Shown: positions 1 through 12,707 of the stretch, piece after piece
Layout: each line of letters opens with the position of its first letter
Numbering within the stretch: the stretch's first letter is position 1
DNA from: Sporobolomyces roseus
Taxonomy: Eukaryota; Basidiomycota; Microbotryomycetes; Sporidiobolales; Sporidiobolaceae
DNA length: 64,000 nucleotides
Assembly: GCA_016617785.1 (NCBI GenBank)
Contig: JADILM010000003.1
Span: 992,001-1,056,000 of the forward strand
Direction of reading: 5' to 3'
The notes under the pieces: generated by a model
Told to the model about the DNA's origin: nothing
The model's input: only the letters and a program-made list of their open reading frames with translations
Databases searched by the model: none
Program-made: the position numbers and the translations under genes

Positions 1-3000
1 ACGCAGCTTTCTTGACTTTTTTAGGTTTCGCAGGTCCTCCCTCGGGTCGCTCAGGTCGTGCATAAGTCATCTTGGTTGGTCGAGCTGCCTTCTTCATTTC
101 TCTAATAGACGCTCCGATCGATTGTGAAACTCCTTCTTCCCGATCTTCAGCTTCTTCTCGTGCTGCCATCTTGCGTCGTTTCTCTTTACGAGATAATCCA
201 GAGAATGGTGTACGTTTGGGCTGTAGTTGGAAATCAGTCGAGATCAGTCACTGCACCCAGAAAAGAAGAGGAGAGAAGACGTACAGCTTTCGAAACGGGT
301 TCTTCCTCTTCAAATGGACGCTTTCCATTCTTGTGAGAGAACTTCGAGTTGTGTTCCGCCGTACCAGCATCTAACAGTACTTACGATAATCAGCATACTC
401 TTCGACGAGGCAAAGTAAGGGAAGGTTTTCCTTTTGACTCACTTCGTGCAGTCTTCTTCTCAGTTTCAGTTTGGAACCAAGTTCTCGCAGGTCGACTCTT
501 GATCTCTACTTCGTGTTCGAGCAAGTTCTGAGCTTTCTGTAGCTCCATGTTTCCCTTTCGGAACTATTCATCGCATCTCAGATCGTCAGCAATCGTGTTG
601 ATTCGACCAAATCAGACCCAAGTGATAAATCTTGCTTACCTCTTTCTCTTCTCGTTCTTCTCGCATAACCTCCTTGACTTCTCTCTCCATATCATTCAAC
701 TCCTGAATAACCTCGTTGACGACTTCTGTAGGTACCGTTCGTTGTTTGATCGTTTCTTGAGGAGCGTGTTTCATGGCGAGTTTGACGAGTTTTCGATCAG
801 ATTCACCAACCAATGTGAGAGCTCTACAATGCAGAAAAGAGAGGAATCAGCTAGAACGAAGGAGAAAAAGGGAGAGTCGAAGTTTGAGCGTACCGTCCTT
901 TCTTTCCAGCACGAGCAGTACGTCCTACTCGATGAAGGTAGATTTCGATAGATTTCGGCATCTCGTAATTGATGACATGTTCGATACCCTTGATATCGAG
1001 ACTACACGCCATCTCGGGGTCAGCATACCCATCAAAGGCGAGTACAAGAGAGGCTTTGATGGACTCACCCACGAGAAGCCAAATCAGTTGCCAACAAGAA
1101 CCCAATTTGACCCTCCCGGAACCTCTTCAAACTACTCAACCTCATCTCCTGAGTCAAATCACCATGCAGCTCGTCACTCCTCTCCAACCCCTTCCCGTAG
1201 AGGGAGAACAAGATCTTCATTCGATGAGCTTGCGCTTTCGATCGGAAGAAAATGATGGTTCTTCCTGAAGCGAACGAACGGGTACATAGAGCGATCAAAA
1301 GGGCTTCACGATGTCGTTCCCCTGATCGAGAGTTGAGTTCGATCGATTCTCCGGCTTTATCTCCTCGAACTCGTAGGACTGCAATTCCAACACTCCTGGC
1401 TCAATCAGCGACTTTCGAGGAGATTCAGGAGAGAGTGTTGCTCACATTCTTGTTCCAATCCCTTTGCAGTAGCACCCATCTCATCAATCTTGACCCTAAC
1501 AGGTTTGTTCATACTCAACCTCGTCAACTCCGAGATACTCTCCGTGACCGTCGCAGAGAACAACAAAGTTTGTCTCGACCTCGGAGCGGCACCTATAATC
1601 TCTTCCAACTCAGCTCGGAAACCCTGACGTGCGCGCAACCTGATCAGCTTCGGAAAATCTGGTGTAGGGAGAGTGGAAAAGGGAAAGCTTACTTCTTCGA
1701 GCATTCGATCGGCTTCATCCAAAACGAGGACCTCGACTCCGTCCATCGTGAAACAAGGAGTGTTCCTAACATGGTCGATCAATCGTCCAGGAGTAGAAAC
1801 GACGATATCAGGTCTCTGTTTCAATTCGGCCTCTTGAACTTTCAACGACAATCCACCTTAACTCACTCGATCTCTAAATCAGCTCGATCCCTATTCTCAC
1901 AACGATAGAGGGAAGAGGGAGAACTCACCAACACACAAACAGAACTGAACGTCGGTATACCTCGCCAACGCTTTCCCTACTCCATGTACCTGCACCGCCA
2001 ATTCACGAGTGGGAGTCATAACGACCACTCGAGTACAAGGGTTCTTTCGATCCCTATGTAACAACCTCTCCAACACTCCAACCCAAAACGCAACTGTCTT
2101 TCCAGAACCCGTAGCGGAGGAAGCAACGATATCTTTACCCATCATCGCGAGGGGAATACATTCGGATTGAATAGGAGTCGGAGTTGAGAGGTTCAGGGAA
2201 CCGAGTGCGAGGAGAAGTTGTCGGGACAAGGTTGCGTTCGGAAGAGTGTTGAAGGAGAGGGATTTCGCGGCCGAGGCAGAAGCGTTTCGGTGGGAAGTGA
2301 AGAAAGATTTAGAGAGGGTGGATTCGGTAGGGATGGTTTCTGGTTGTTTCGAAGGGGTTGCTTCGTCGTCCGAGTCAGACATGTCGTCCTCCATATCGGC
2401 GAGTGCAGCGAACGCAGATGAGGCAGCTATCGAACGCGAGAGATAATGAGCTTTTTTTAACTCTTGATATCGGAAAAAGTCAGAATCGATCTCACCTTTA
2501 ACTTCAGATTCATCTTCCTCCACTTCACTTTCTTCCTCTTCATCACTACTCTTCTCGTCCTGTTGAGCATCGTCATCCTCTTCTTTCTCATCATCACTAA
2601 CCCTTCCCAAACCCAACCAATTCTCTTCATCGTCGACGACAACTTCTCCGTTTCCTTCCTCTTCCTTCTTCTCTAGCTCTACGTCCTCCTCCTCCTCTTC
2701 TTCATCATCATCTGATCCCTCGTCATCTTGAGCGTCACTCCCAATCCCCTTGAATTCCTCTTCCTCGGATCCTTCTAATTCAGCCATCATTTCAGCCTCC
2801 AATTCATCGTCGTCTTCGGCCAAGAGAGCTTCTGCTTCCATCGTTGCTTTCATCGCTTCTCGTTCTGGAGCTCGTCTTGCAATAATCTCATCGACTGTCA
2901 CTCGAGGCTGTGAAATCAGACAGAATTCGCACAAAGCATCAGCTTTTCCGTAAAGTCAATTTCAAGGATTCTCCAGGTGAATGAGGGAGAACTCACCATT

Positions 3001-3428
3001 GCGTTGGGTCTTGATTGAATATAAGCTTCCCCCGAATCCTAACAAGACGCACACAAACAAGTTGGGATCATGAGCGAAGTTCTTATTGAAAAAGGAAGAG
3101 AATGCTTGCGACTTACCCAAACGTTATTCCTCCTGTCACCTACGAATCCACCCCCTAATCCATCAAATACGAAGCCTTTATCCATTTTGCCGACTCCTTC
3201 GAAACCAGTAGCGATTTCTGCCTCTTCATCTGAACTTTGTTGATCTGATAAATCTACATCCAATACTTTCTTACTCTTCCGTTGTCGCTTCTTGAGTTTC
3301 TGTTTCTGTTTAGATTGTTTCTCTTGTTGTTTACGTTGTTGTTGTTTAGAGAGAGAAGGTTTGGAAGAGGTTGAGGGAAGTGAGAATTCCTCATCGTCTG
3401 AATCCAGAGTCATAATGAAATCTGCCAT
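1..3428 (-). CDS. DRS1: ATP-dependent DEAD-box RNA helicase Drs1 (DDX27 family), C-terminal end beyond the window
   Basis: This is a nucleolar RNA helicase of the Drs1/DDX27 family, known to act in assembly of the large (60S) ribosomal subunit. The protein starts [15 protein letters not shown] at 3428. A long Glu/Asp-rich N-terminal region follows (about 3400-2400), then the helicase core. The core shows a Q-motif segment ending TPTPIQ, Walker [23 protein letters not shown], the DEAD box VLDEADRM, the SAT motif LFSATV, and in domain 2 IIFFRSK, TDLASRG and [12 protein letters not shown]. The coding region is split by several short introns: exon 1 ends at NNVW near 3118, and the next small exon ends at RPNAM near 2998. 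The final exons, near 1-550, are Lys/Arg-rich and run off the window, so the stop codon is not visible. The start is 144 bp from that of the divergent SUV3 gene, so they probably share a promoter. Family assignment is secure; exact exon borders in the 3' third are less so. Confidence 0.93.
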
Positions 3429-3572
3429 GATTTCTAGTTGGAACTCTGCCTTGAGTGAATCGGCAGGAGTGCTAGGAGTGGAGGGAAGACAAGGGAGAGG
3501 AGATGAAACCTTTTTTCGAAGATCAGCTTTTCATTCTTTCATCCAACAACTCGACTATCCATCCTAGAGAGG

Positions 3573-5930
3573 ATGCAGAGGGCTAGAGTCACACTCAGTA
3601 GAGCACTACACACGACTCCAACTAGATTACGAACTCGACTCAAACCTCGATCTTCCTCCTTCTCTCCCTCCTCATCCAATCGATCTACTAATAGATCCAA
3701 AGGGAAACCCACACCTTCCTCCATCAGTCCTTCCCAATTACTCGTTAAATTAGATCAACACCTCTCTCTTTACTGGTCAGCCAAGAACCCGAAACTACTT
3801 AAAACCCTCTCCAACGATTTAGGATTAGATGAGAAAGAGTTGATCCGATTAGCAGACAACTTCTCAATTGTCGCATCAAAGTCACTATCACTCTCAACTT
3901 CAGGAGGACAAGGTGGAATCGAATGGGATTTAGAATCTTTACGAATAAATTACATCACAGAAGGTTCCGACGCATTATGGAACGCCTCCCTCTCCACCTT
4001 CTTGTCCTACCTCTACCACTCTATCCCACTTCCACCTCCTTCCTCCTCTTCCTCCTCTCCCTCCCAATCGTCCCTATCGAAACTTCACCAACTCGCAGAA
4101 ATAGCAGACAACAGATTCGCTTACGAGACTTACCCATCCGCTCGACAACAAAGGAGGAAGATCGTCATGCATGTCGGACCGACAAACTCTGGCAAAACTT
4201 ATCAAGCTTTAATCGCATTGGCCAAGAGTCGAACTGGGGCGTATGCGGGACCTTTGAGGTTATTGGCACATGAAGTGTTTAGTCGGTTCAACGAGGGAAA
4301 GATTGGCAATGAACCAAAGAGGACTTGTAACTTGGTTACTGGGGAAGAACAAAGGATTTTGGATCCAGAAGCAGGGTTGATCAGTTGTACGGTCGAAATG
4401 TTTCCGATGACGAGGAAATTGGATGTCGGAGTGATCGATGAGATTCAAATGATTGGAGATCCACAGAGGGGTACGGCGTGGACTCAAGCCGTGATTGGAA
4501 GTTTGTGTGAAGAATTACATTTGTGTGGAGAGGAATCGGTCGTCGAATTGGTCAAGACTATCGCTAGGGAGATGGGAGATCAAGTCGTCGTGAAAAGGTA
4601 CGAGAGGTTGAGTCCTTTGGTCGTCGCGAATTATTCGTTGGAAGGGAAATTGGACAAGATTAGGAAAGGTGATTGTTTGGTCACTTTCTCGAGGAGTAAT
4701 ATCTTCATGTTCAAGAGGGCGATCGAAGCAAAGACTGGATTGAGGGTCGCAGTCGCTTACGGAGGGTTACCACCTGAAGTTAGGGAGGAACAGGCGAGGG
4801 CATTCAATGCGGGTGAATACGATGTATTAGTAGCTAGTGATGCAGTAGGAATGGGTCTGAATCTGTGAGTAACGAAGCCTCTCTCACTTTTAGTGAATTG
4901 GACCGAGTTTTGACCAGTTTGATTTGTGTGCAGGAAAATTCGACGAATCGTTTTCGAATCCCTTCACAAATGGGACGGTACAGCTGAAGTACGACTCGCT
5001 ACCCCTCAGATCAAACAAATAGCAGGACGAGCAGGTCGTTACGGTGTTCACACTCCCATTTCTCCCTCTGCACCCGATCTCGACCTCGACCCTTCTTCCC
5101 CTCCCTCCCTCGAACCCGATTCTGTCAACGGAGAAGCAACTACCCTCGACGCGGAAGATCTCCCCCTCCTTCGAGCAGCAATGGCAGAACCAACCGTCCA
5201 AGTCACCCGAGCTTCCCTCTGCGCCCCCTTCGACACGTTCAAACAAATCTATCAACTCTTGCCCCCTTCTACTCCCATGTCTCGAATCTTCTCGATCGCC
5301 CGTTCCATCACTCGTACGAAACCTCACTACCGTACGACCGGAACCGTCTCGTTTGGAGAGGTAGGAGATCGAATCGCTCATATTCACCCACTCACTTTCC
5401 AAGAACGTTACACTTTCGGTTCAGCCCCCGTCAACTTGCGAGATCAACAAGTCGTTTCAGCCCTCGTCGGGTTTGTCAAGAGTTTCGCGAGGGGTGAACC
5501 GATCAAAATGGAGGAATGGGGATTGTCTGTAGGGTTGTTTGACAAGTTGGAAATGGTGAAAGAGGCGAGGGAACTCAAGGTTAGTCAATCGAAACAAGGG
5601 GAGGATCCATCAGTTACGAGACATCTCTCGAGCGTCTTTTCTCCCATGACCCTACAATCCCTCGAATCATTCCATCGTTGCCTCACCGTCTACCTTTGGT
5701 TGTCCTATCGACTCGCCCCCATCTTCTCGGATCAAGAAAAGGCTAGGTCACTGAGACAGGATGTTGAGAAGAGTATCGAATTCGTGTTGGAAGGGATCAG
5801 GTTCGAGAGGGTTGAAAGAGGGAAAGGTTCGAAAAGGAACAAGGCGAAATTTAGTGGAGGAGACGTTCCTCAGAAGAAAGGAGGAGGTTCAGTGTTCGAC
5901 GAGCTTGGAAGGCTCAACCTGAAGAAATAG
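3573..5930 (+). CDS. SUV3: mitochondrial ATP-dependent RNA helicase Suv3
   Basis: This is an SF2 helicase of the Suv3 family, known as the helicase partner in mitochondrial RNA turnover (the degradosome in yeast). Two exons, 3573-4864 and 4934-5930, join in frame (NL + KIRRIVFE) to give about 762 residues. The N-terminus MQRARVTLSRALHTTPTRLR is rich in Arg and hydroxylated residues with no acidic residue, as in a mitochondrial presequence. The core carries HVGPTNSGKT (Walker A, about residue 200), YAGPLRLLA, and VIDEIQMIGDPQRG (motif II, about residue 288). Domain 2 follows with VASDAVGMGLNL and QIAGRAGRYG. The C-terminal part is helical and ends in a basic Gly/Lys-rich tail. Unlike most genes here it has only one intron. 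It is divergently paired with DRS1. Confidence 0.93.
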
Positions 5931-6174
5931 TAGACCTCAGAGCCCGACACACCTTGTTTTGTTGTATCTTTTCGCTCATATCGTTGCTTTTTGTTATCGC
6001 ATCGCATTTCTCGTTTGTTCTCGAACGAAGCACATCGAAGAGAGATAAAAGGCTACAGCTAGATTAACGTACGAAAGAGGCTACAACGGGGAACAAACAA
6101 GAGAAAGCTACAGCCTATACAGAAATATGAAAACGACGCTCGATCAACGAGGGGAAGGAGGGACTACTGTCTAT

Positions 6175-9100
6175 CTATACTTGAACACTGTGACCTAGAA
6201 GAGGCATCAAAACCTTTCTGATATCTGCTAACTGCTTCTCGAGACTCTCGACTTGCTCCTTCGCTTTGACCTGTTCCATTTTTCTCTTCTCCTCGCTCAC
6301 TTTCAACTCTTCCCTGACGTGTTCCAACTCTGCCCTCAACTGTTCTCCACCATTAACCTCGTCGACTTGTCTCCTCAAACTCTGTTTGAACCCTTCAACC
6401 TCGTTCGTCAATCCAATCATCTCTTCTCGTTCCCTCAATCGTTCCGATTCGAGTCCCGTCAATTTCTCCCACAGCGATTGAATCTCCATACGTTGTTGCA
6501 AGACGAGCGTTCGGGATTCCTCTAGTTGAGTCGATTTCGATCGTACGAGGTGAGGTGCAGCGAGATTGGAGACGGAAAGTCGTTTCGGTTCAAATTCTTT
6601 CAAGTCGATAATGGGGGATTTCGAAGATGAAGAGGGAGCTTGAGGAGCGGCTGACATAGTCGAGAGGTCGAGGTCTTCAGTTTGTTCATCGGTTTCATCC
6701 TCTTCGTCATAGTGTTGGAGAGGTGCGAAAGTTGAGGATTGAGGAATCGTCGAGGAGGAGACGGCTTTCTCTTGTTCGGCGAGAGCGAGAGCGATTTCGT
6801 CTTGAGTGAGGAAGGGTGATGGTGGGAGAGAAGGGAGACGGTGGTGGTAGGTTGTAGGAGGGAGAGAAGTGGGAGGAGCAGGGAAAGAGTAGACTGAGGA
6901 ATAGTCATCGAATTCGACAACATCGTCGCCGTCAGTGTGAGAGAGAACGAGAGGGCCTGTCGACGAGAGAACCAGAGAATCAGGAACGCGCTCGAAAAGG
7001 TCAAAGAGTAAGATTGAGAAAACTCACCTCGCTCGTCTTCTGGTGAAAGTTGAACAGGTTCGATGTGCTTCATCGATGTTCGGTGGTCGCCGAATTCACC
7101 AGTAGGAGGAGTTTCGATCGAGGTAGCGTAAGAAGAATCGGATTGTGGTCGAGGAGTTTTCGTGTGCGATTGATCGCGAGCCATTTCCTCTTCACTCTTC
7201 GCTTCCTCATCTTCTTCGTCATCGTCGTCGTCGAGAGAGTTGAGGTAACGGGGAACGTCGCTCATCGGAGTACTCGCTTGTTGATCTTCCGGTACTTGAG
7301 GGACGGGTTCAACGAAAGGAATAGGAGGAGGAGGGAAAGTCGAGAATCCGCCGTTAGGAGGAGTAGGTGCGGCTCGAGGAGTCGAAGGCATCTCGAAGTT
7401 GAGAGCCATCGTTGGCGAACTAGGAGTAGGAGGAGCGAGTTGTTGGGTGAGCTCAGGTTGAGGAGATGGTTGAGGAATGATGGGACTGCAAGCGGCGACA
7501 ATCGAATCAACGTCGATATCGAAATCGGGTTCGAGAAGACCATCGGCGACTGCACTCCAGTTCTTGAGCAACCAAGCGAGACCTTGATTCGCCTTCTTTC
7601 CATCGTGATCGTCGACGAGATCCGTAGGACCAGTGATGATCATTTGACCCTTCGGTTTCTTTCCGTTGGTCGAAGATGCAGAGGGAACTTGACGAGGAGC
7701 CATGATCGAGGAAGCGAAGATTTCGGAAACGACGTCGAGAGTGAGAGGGTTCGAGGGGAAGAGTGGCACTTGCGAAAGGAAGGCGACGAGGTAAACGAGA
7801 AGGGAGAAGTTGGCGGTGGGAAGGAGACGGAGGATGATCTGAGCTGACGCGACTCGTCGAGATAGAGGGTTGGTGGAGTCGACGCAACCAGCAAGGAAGA
7901 GTCGGTACACTCGCTCGTCGAGAACAGGTTCAGGAAGATCGTGAAGGTATTTCTTGAGCCTGAATATTTGAATAAGAGTTAGATCTCGCACGCTCTATTT
8001 GCAGGGGGTAGTTTGAAGCTTACAATGAGCAGACGTTGTGAATAGACTCGACACTCAAGTCGTGGTGCTCTCCGTAATCTGGTCCAGCGTCGAAGATCTG
8101 AACGAGTCGCGAAACTCGACCCGGTTCTCCTGCGAGTTGGAGTAATCCGGGTACCTTTGAGCCTTGTCCCCTTCGATAGATCTCCTCAACAGAGCTGAAG
8201 CAAACTCCAGGTAGATCGTGTCGTTGTCCGGCGATCATACTTGTCACGAAGGCGTATTCTGCGACTTGAGAAAGCTTTTGACCGAAGACGACTCGCTTTG
8301 GAGGAGGAACAGGAGGAGGAGTATCCTTGGCTGTAAGTGGCATGGAAGAGTCAGCTCCCCTGTGAGTGAAAGAATCGAATCGAGAGAGCTTACTGTGAGG
8401 GGAACCAGGATTACTCAAAGCTCTTCGCATCTTTCCGAAGAATGATCTCGGTTCCTCCTTCGCTTTCGTAGGTCTTGATTTCGTCAATTTAGCAGAGTCG
8501 GTAGCAGTCGTCGAGGGAAGGAAGATCTGGGATTTGCGGGATTCAACTTTTGAGGGAGACTGCGTTCGGAAATACGAGAGTCAATTCACCGTTGGACTGC
8601 AGAGAGGCTGAATTAGAAACGTACGGGTGCAGCTTTTTGGCCTTGGCCGATAGAGAGGATAGATTCGGCATCTCGGATAGCGATGAAAGAACCAGTCAAG
8701 ACTTCGAGCTTCTCCAACAAGTTGAGCCTCCAACCGTAACCAGGGACTTCTGCGAGATGAGTCGTTCGTCGAGCCAAAGTGATGAGGTTCATGGATCCTT
8801 TCGATGCAGGCGTGATGGCGCGGGAGAGAGGGAATGCGGCGGCGAAAGAATCGGGAAGAGTTGGAGGGGGAGGTCGAGAAGAAGGGGAAGGAGGAGCTTG
8901 GAATTTGCGAGGGGAAGCTGATTCGAGGGAAGGGGATTTGAGTGAGCTATCAGGTTGACGAGTTGACTTGTTCCGTGAGCTCAAGCTTCCACCTCGAACA
9001 GGAAGAGTGTTTGTGGGCAAAGGTGTTTCGTCTTGTTCGTCGATCCTAAAGTTTCGTTGAACGTTTGGCATGGACTTGTTCTCGTAGCTTGTTCGGTACG

Positions 9101-9653
9101 TCGTTGATTGAACGGGGTCGAGGGTGACAGTGAGATCGAGAGGCTGTTGCATCGGTTTGAAGCTGAAATCGACTTTGCCAAAGACTGGAGTGTCGCGAAG
9201 GGAATCGTTTCGACCGTGTTTCTGCGTCGAGGTAGTCGAGAGATGGGGAGCGTGCATGGGTCGAGGAGCGGTGCTGTGTCGTCCGGATGCTCGAGACTGT
9301 TTCGGTGATGATCGAGGGAGAGATTGGAGAGTTCCTTCTTCACTTCCTCCTCCGACCCAAACATCCTCGTTCCCACTCCTGGTCTCTCCCTTTGAGCTCC
9401 ACTGTGGTACGTACTTCGGTGCGAAGCCGAACTCGTCCCTCATCGCCGGTGTCAACTTCTTGGAAGCGTTCGGAGACGAAGGAAGGTTGTTCGAAGTCGA
9501 TGAGGAGGACAGGGATTTTGACATGGGAAAGGAAGGAGAGAAGTCGGTGGGAGGGGTTCTAAGCTGAGTCGCTAAGCCGTAGTAAGGGGCTGAAGTTGGC
9601 GAGGAGATGGAAGGGGACGAAGGTTGTCGATAATTTGAGGAAGTTTCGGTCAT
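6175..9653 (-). CDS. RhoGAP-domain protein with disordered N-terminus and C-terminal coiled coil
   Basis: This is a putative regulator of Rho-family GTPases. The start MTETSSNYRQPSSPS at 9653 follows an untranslated leader. About 330 residues are Ser/Pro-rich and low complexity. A more ordered block then begins near LARRTTHLAEVPGYGW (about 8770). The RhoGAP domain runs from about 8290 to 7750, with PKRVVFGQKL, LPGVCFSSVEEIYRRG, GLLQLAGEPGRVSRL and KKYLHDLPEPVLDERV. Downstream lie more Pro/Ser-rich and acidic stretches, and a heptad-rich coiled coil (about 6550-6200) ending GHSVQV. Introns separate the exons near 8550-8620, 7960-8030 and 6950-7030. The position of the catalytic arginine finger (usually R in GIFRxxG) is Gln here (codon at 8137-8139), so GAP activity is uncertain; the fold call rests on the KKYLHDLPEP block. 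I cannot match it to a named yeast GAP. Confidence 0.82.
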
Positions 9654-10260
9654 TGTTTCTGTTTGCTCCTTTCGAAATACTCTTCTTCTCGATTGCTGAC
9701 CTTTCGAGTCGACTGGAAGGATACAAGGAAGCAAGGGAAGCAAAAGAGGGAGACAGCGAGAGTGTGTGAAGAGAAGAGTGATCACTAAAAGAAAATTGAA
9801 GTTGAACCGGCCTCTCTCTCACCGCTGCTAGGGAACACGGAACGGATACCTCCACAAGTGCTAGATGTGAGCGAATAAATTGTCAGGCCAGGAGAGAATT
9901 CGGTCGAGGGCCACGGAGTCGAGACACTCGAAAAGAGTGAAGGTTATAGAAGTCGACCGCATAAGGAAGGTAGCTCAAAAAAAATGGCTCGACAGAAGAA
10001 TCATAACCTGGAACATGCTCTCACACGTTGCCGTTTCTGGAGCTCGACTTACGTCGTAGATCTTCATCCTCTGCAGGAGAGAGACATCTCTACCAAAATG
10101 AAAAAATCGACCTCTCCCTCTCAAGGGTCTCGTTCTCATCGAATTGTCGGCAGGATCTCTTCCACCTTCACCTGTCTCTCGCTACCGAGGCCCGAGACGC
10201 CGACGACCCCTAGAAGAATTTCATTTTCGCAATTTCGCACTACTGTTCAATTCGACAAGG
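9654..10260. other. intergenic: upstream of the RhoGAP gene, downstream of the epoxide hydrolase gene
   Basis: No convincing coding region is seen. Short open frames here have low-complexity Ser/Arg translations with no recognisable motif. It probably holds the leader and promoter of the RhoGAP gene and the 3' end of the next gene, both on the minus strand. Confidence 0.5.
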
Positions 10261-11800
10261 CTACAACTTCGGGTTACTCTTCTCCTCCTTGGCAAAGTTC
10301 TCTTCGATGAACTCGGCGAGCTGCTTTGTGACACCGTCTCTGTAACGAGGGTCCTGAAGAGAGGAAGAAACAAGGAGGTCAGATCTTGGTCGTGCTGTGC
10401 TGTGCTGGAGTCCAGCTCTGTCAAGTATCGCACTCCTTGCTTGACACTTTGACGTCGGGATCACTCTACTTCTGATCGCCGCTACTCGACCGGAACGTCC
10501 GATTCCCTTCGACGAGACGAAAGCTGAGAACTCACTTGCAGGACCCAATGATCAGCTTCGTCAATGACCTTTACCTTGAGATTTCCACCTGGGAAACATT
10601 TCCTGACCGATTTGTTATCGGCCATCGATGGTGGAAGAGCGTCGTCACCGGCAGCAGACAGGACGAGTGCAGGAATTTGAGCCGGGAAAGTCGGCAGTTG
10701 CGCTTCTTGCTCATCTAGGTAGTTGATCCTTCGAGTCCTGTACCAGTTGAGAGGATGGTGTAGACCGTTCTTGGCGAAGGTCGAAAGGTAGTAATCGTAT
10801 TCCTGTGAAGGGTATCAGCGAAGATAAGTCAATTGCCGCGAATCTGATCGTGAAGGATGGAAAACCCACAGGTTCTGATACGGGTTGCTTCAACTGCTCT
10901 CCGTTCTTCTTCTTCTCAATCCAACCCTCGATGATCCTCTGCATTACTCCCTTCTCGATGGCGATACCAGGTGTCTTCTTCTCCGATTTCCATTTCTGAT
11001 TGAACATACCTGCAAAAAACTGAGGTGCGACTTCGTCCAACTTGGCTCCAGTTTCTTGTTGTTCAAAGAACTGTCGATGCGAAGGGAGAGAGTCAGTTCG
11101 AAGGTCTTTCGTCGAAGTATCGAACGAAACACACGAGTTGATATCCAAAGTTTGGCATCTTCTGCGAAACGAGTTCTTCGAGGTTGAGCCAAGGTGTCGA
11201 AGGTTGAGCGGGAGGCATGTAAGGAGTACAGACACTCGCAATAGCGATAACTCGATGAGGGAAGTAATCTGCGAATCTCCAAGCTACCATTCCTCCCCTG
11301 CAAGCTCTTCTCTATATTAGCTGTGGTACAGAGGTGTATACTGATAGAGTAGAGGAGAGCGTACCAGTCGTGACCCAATACGATGACTCTCCCATCGCAC
11401 CCAACTTCGTTCAACAAACTATTCATATCATAAGCGACGCTCTTATAACCATAGTTCTTGAGATCACTCGGTTTGTCTGAATCACCATAGCCCATCTGAG
11501 AGGGACAGATGACTCGATAACCCCTTGCAGCGAATGCAGCGATTTCTACAAAGTGGGGAACGATGAGGGGAAGAAAGTCAGTGACGAGAAGGGAGGAACG
11601 AGAGAGGAAGAGTACGTACGGTATCTCCATCCGTACCACAAGTCAGGGAACCCATGGCAGAGTAAGAGAGTCGGAGCTTGGTTGACAGAACCGAGGAAAT
11701 GCGATGGAGGTTGATCGATAAGATGGTAACGGTTTCCTGAAGCGGTGAGGACGAAGCGGTGATTGTAGCTTGAAGGGTCGGTCGGCGTAGGCTTGGACAT
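10261..11800 (-). CDS. alpha/beta-hydrolase, soluble epoxide hydrolase type
   Basis: This is an alpha/beta-hydrolase resembling microbial and soluble epoxide hydrolases, which add water to epoxides through an Asp nucleophile. Visible motifs are HGFPDLWYGWRY (the HGxP oxyanion motif), YRVICPSQMGYGDSDKP, and VLGHDWGGMVAWRF (nucleophile Asp in GHDWGG, split by an intron at about 11313-11365). A cap-region segment contains WYRTRRINY. The C-terminal ADHWVLQDP carries the likely catalytic His, and the protein ends EEKSNPKL. Several short introns interrupt it, including one after WRY near 11622. I chose MSKPTPTD at 11800 because it places the first strand as in relatives. An in-frame ATG at 11887 would add 29 residues. 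Possible roles are detoxification or lipid-epoxide turnover; the substrate cannot be read from sequence. Confidence 0.85.
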
Positions 11801-12197
11801 CCTGGTGAAGTCGAAATGAGGTGAAGGAGGGAGACAGAGGAGGGGAAAAGATTCGGAAGTCGGGAAGGATTCGAAGAGCGACATCACTCTCTGTGAGCTT
11901 TGCTAGGGGCTGCAGCCATAGGAATTCACTTAAGCAATACCCTCCTTCAGAAGCGAGCTCCTCTCAAGGTTGTGAGAGTGCGCTAGACGACTTCATCAGT
12001 CTCCCGTCGTTTCAGCCCGATTACACCTCTACAACCCCTTGGAAAGACTCAGTAAACCCTTCCCACTCGTCCTATACGCTGGGTCTATATCCCTCAGCCT
12101 TTAGTGTCCCGTTCAAAGGTGTTGAAGATGTTGGTTTTGTCCAACCTTCCCCTTTCCCTTCTTTCTCTCCCAACACTCCCTTCGACTCTCACAAAGC
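11801..12197. other. intergenic between divergent hydrolase and small membrane-protein genes
   Basis: No gene is recognised. The stretch before 12198 is pyrimidine-rich, as is common upstream of start codons in this window. It likely contains promoters for both flanking genes. Confidence 0.45.
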
Positions 12198-12622
12198 ATG
12201 GCTATTCCTCGCGCTGGACCTTCAGAAGCTCCTATCCGAGCTGCATCAACCATGCGTACGCCGTCTCGCTGTTCTCCTTGCCTTTCCTCTGCTGATCGGA
12301 TCTTCCCTCTCTCATCGCTGCAGGCGGTACAATCTGGTCATTCTTCGGTGTACTAGGTCGTGAGTAGCCTCTCTTGATAGTTCTGACTGTTCATCAACAG
12401 CTGACTTGTTTGGAGTTGGTGTTCGCAGTCGCTTTACCTGTATTCATCTATTTCAAGAACAAGAACGAAGTCAAGAAGCGGGACCAATACCAACAGACTC
12501 GAGTCAGAGGTGGAGCGTTAGCGCAGAGCATCGAAGGCGAGTCTCTCTGTCTTTGTTCGACTCGGAAGGAGAGGAAAGCTAAAAACAGTAAATTTCGGAT
12601 TTCTTCAGGTAGCAAGGCATGA
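12198..12622 (+). CDS. small single-pass membrane protein, unidentified
   Basis: This gene is too fragmented to stand out as an open frame. Exons 12198-12255, 12324-12359 and 12429-12536, and a short last exon 12609-12622, join in frame and give about 71 residues. The N-terminus is MAIPRAGPSEAPIRAAS. A hydrophobic helix runs TIWSFFGVLGLALPVFIYF, followed directly by the basic stretch KNKNEVKKRDQYQ. This pattern fits a one-pass organelle or ER membrane protein with a charged cytosolic or matrix tail. Intron 2 has a CTGAC branch point. The last intron would use a GC donor (gcgagt at 12537) and the acceptor at 12608. It is a multiple of 3 long, and reading through also ends at the same stop, which would add about 25 residues. 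I do not recognise the family. Confidence 0.5.
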
Positions 12623-12707
12623 AAGGGAGGAGAGGGGAACTAGACAGTAGAAGAGATGTGTGCTTGTACTACTACGCAAACTAGGGAACTATTTCATAAC
12701 ACTCCCA

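Noticed and set aside
7050..7847. 265-codon open frame on the plus strand.
   Set aside because: It is a shadow of the RhoGAP gene on the minus strand; the translation is Arg-rich and low complexity.
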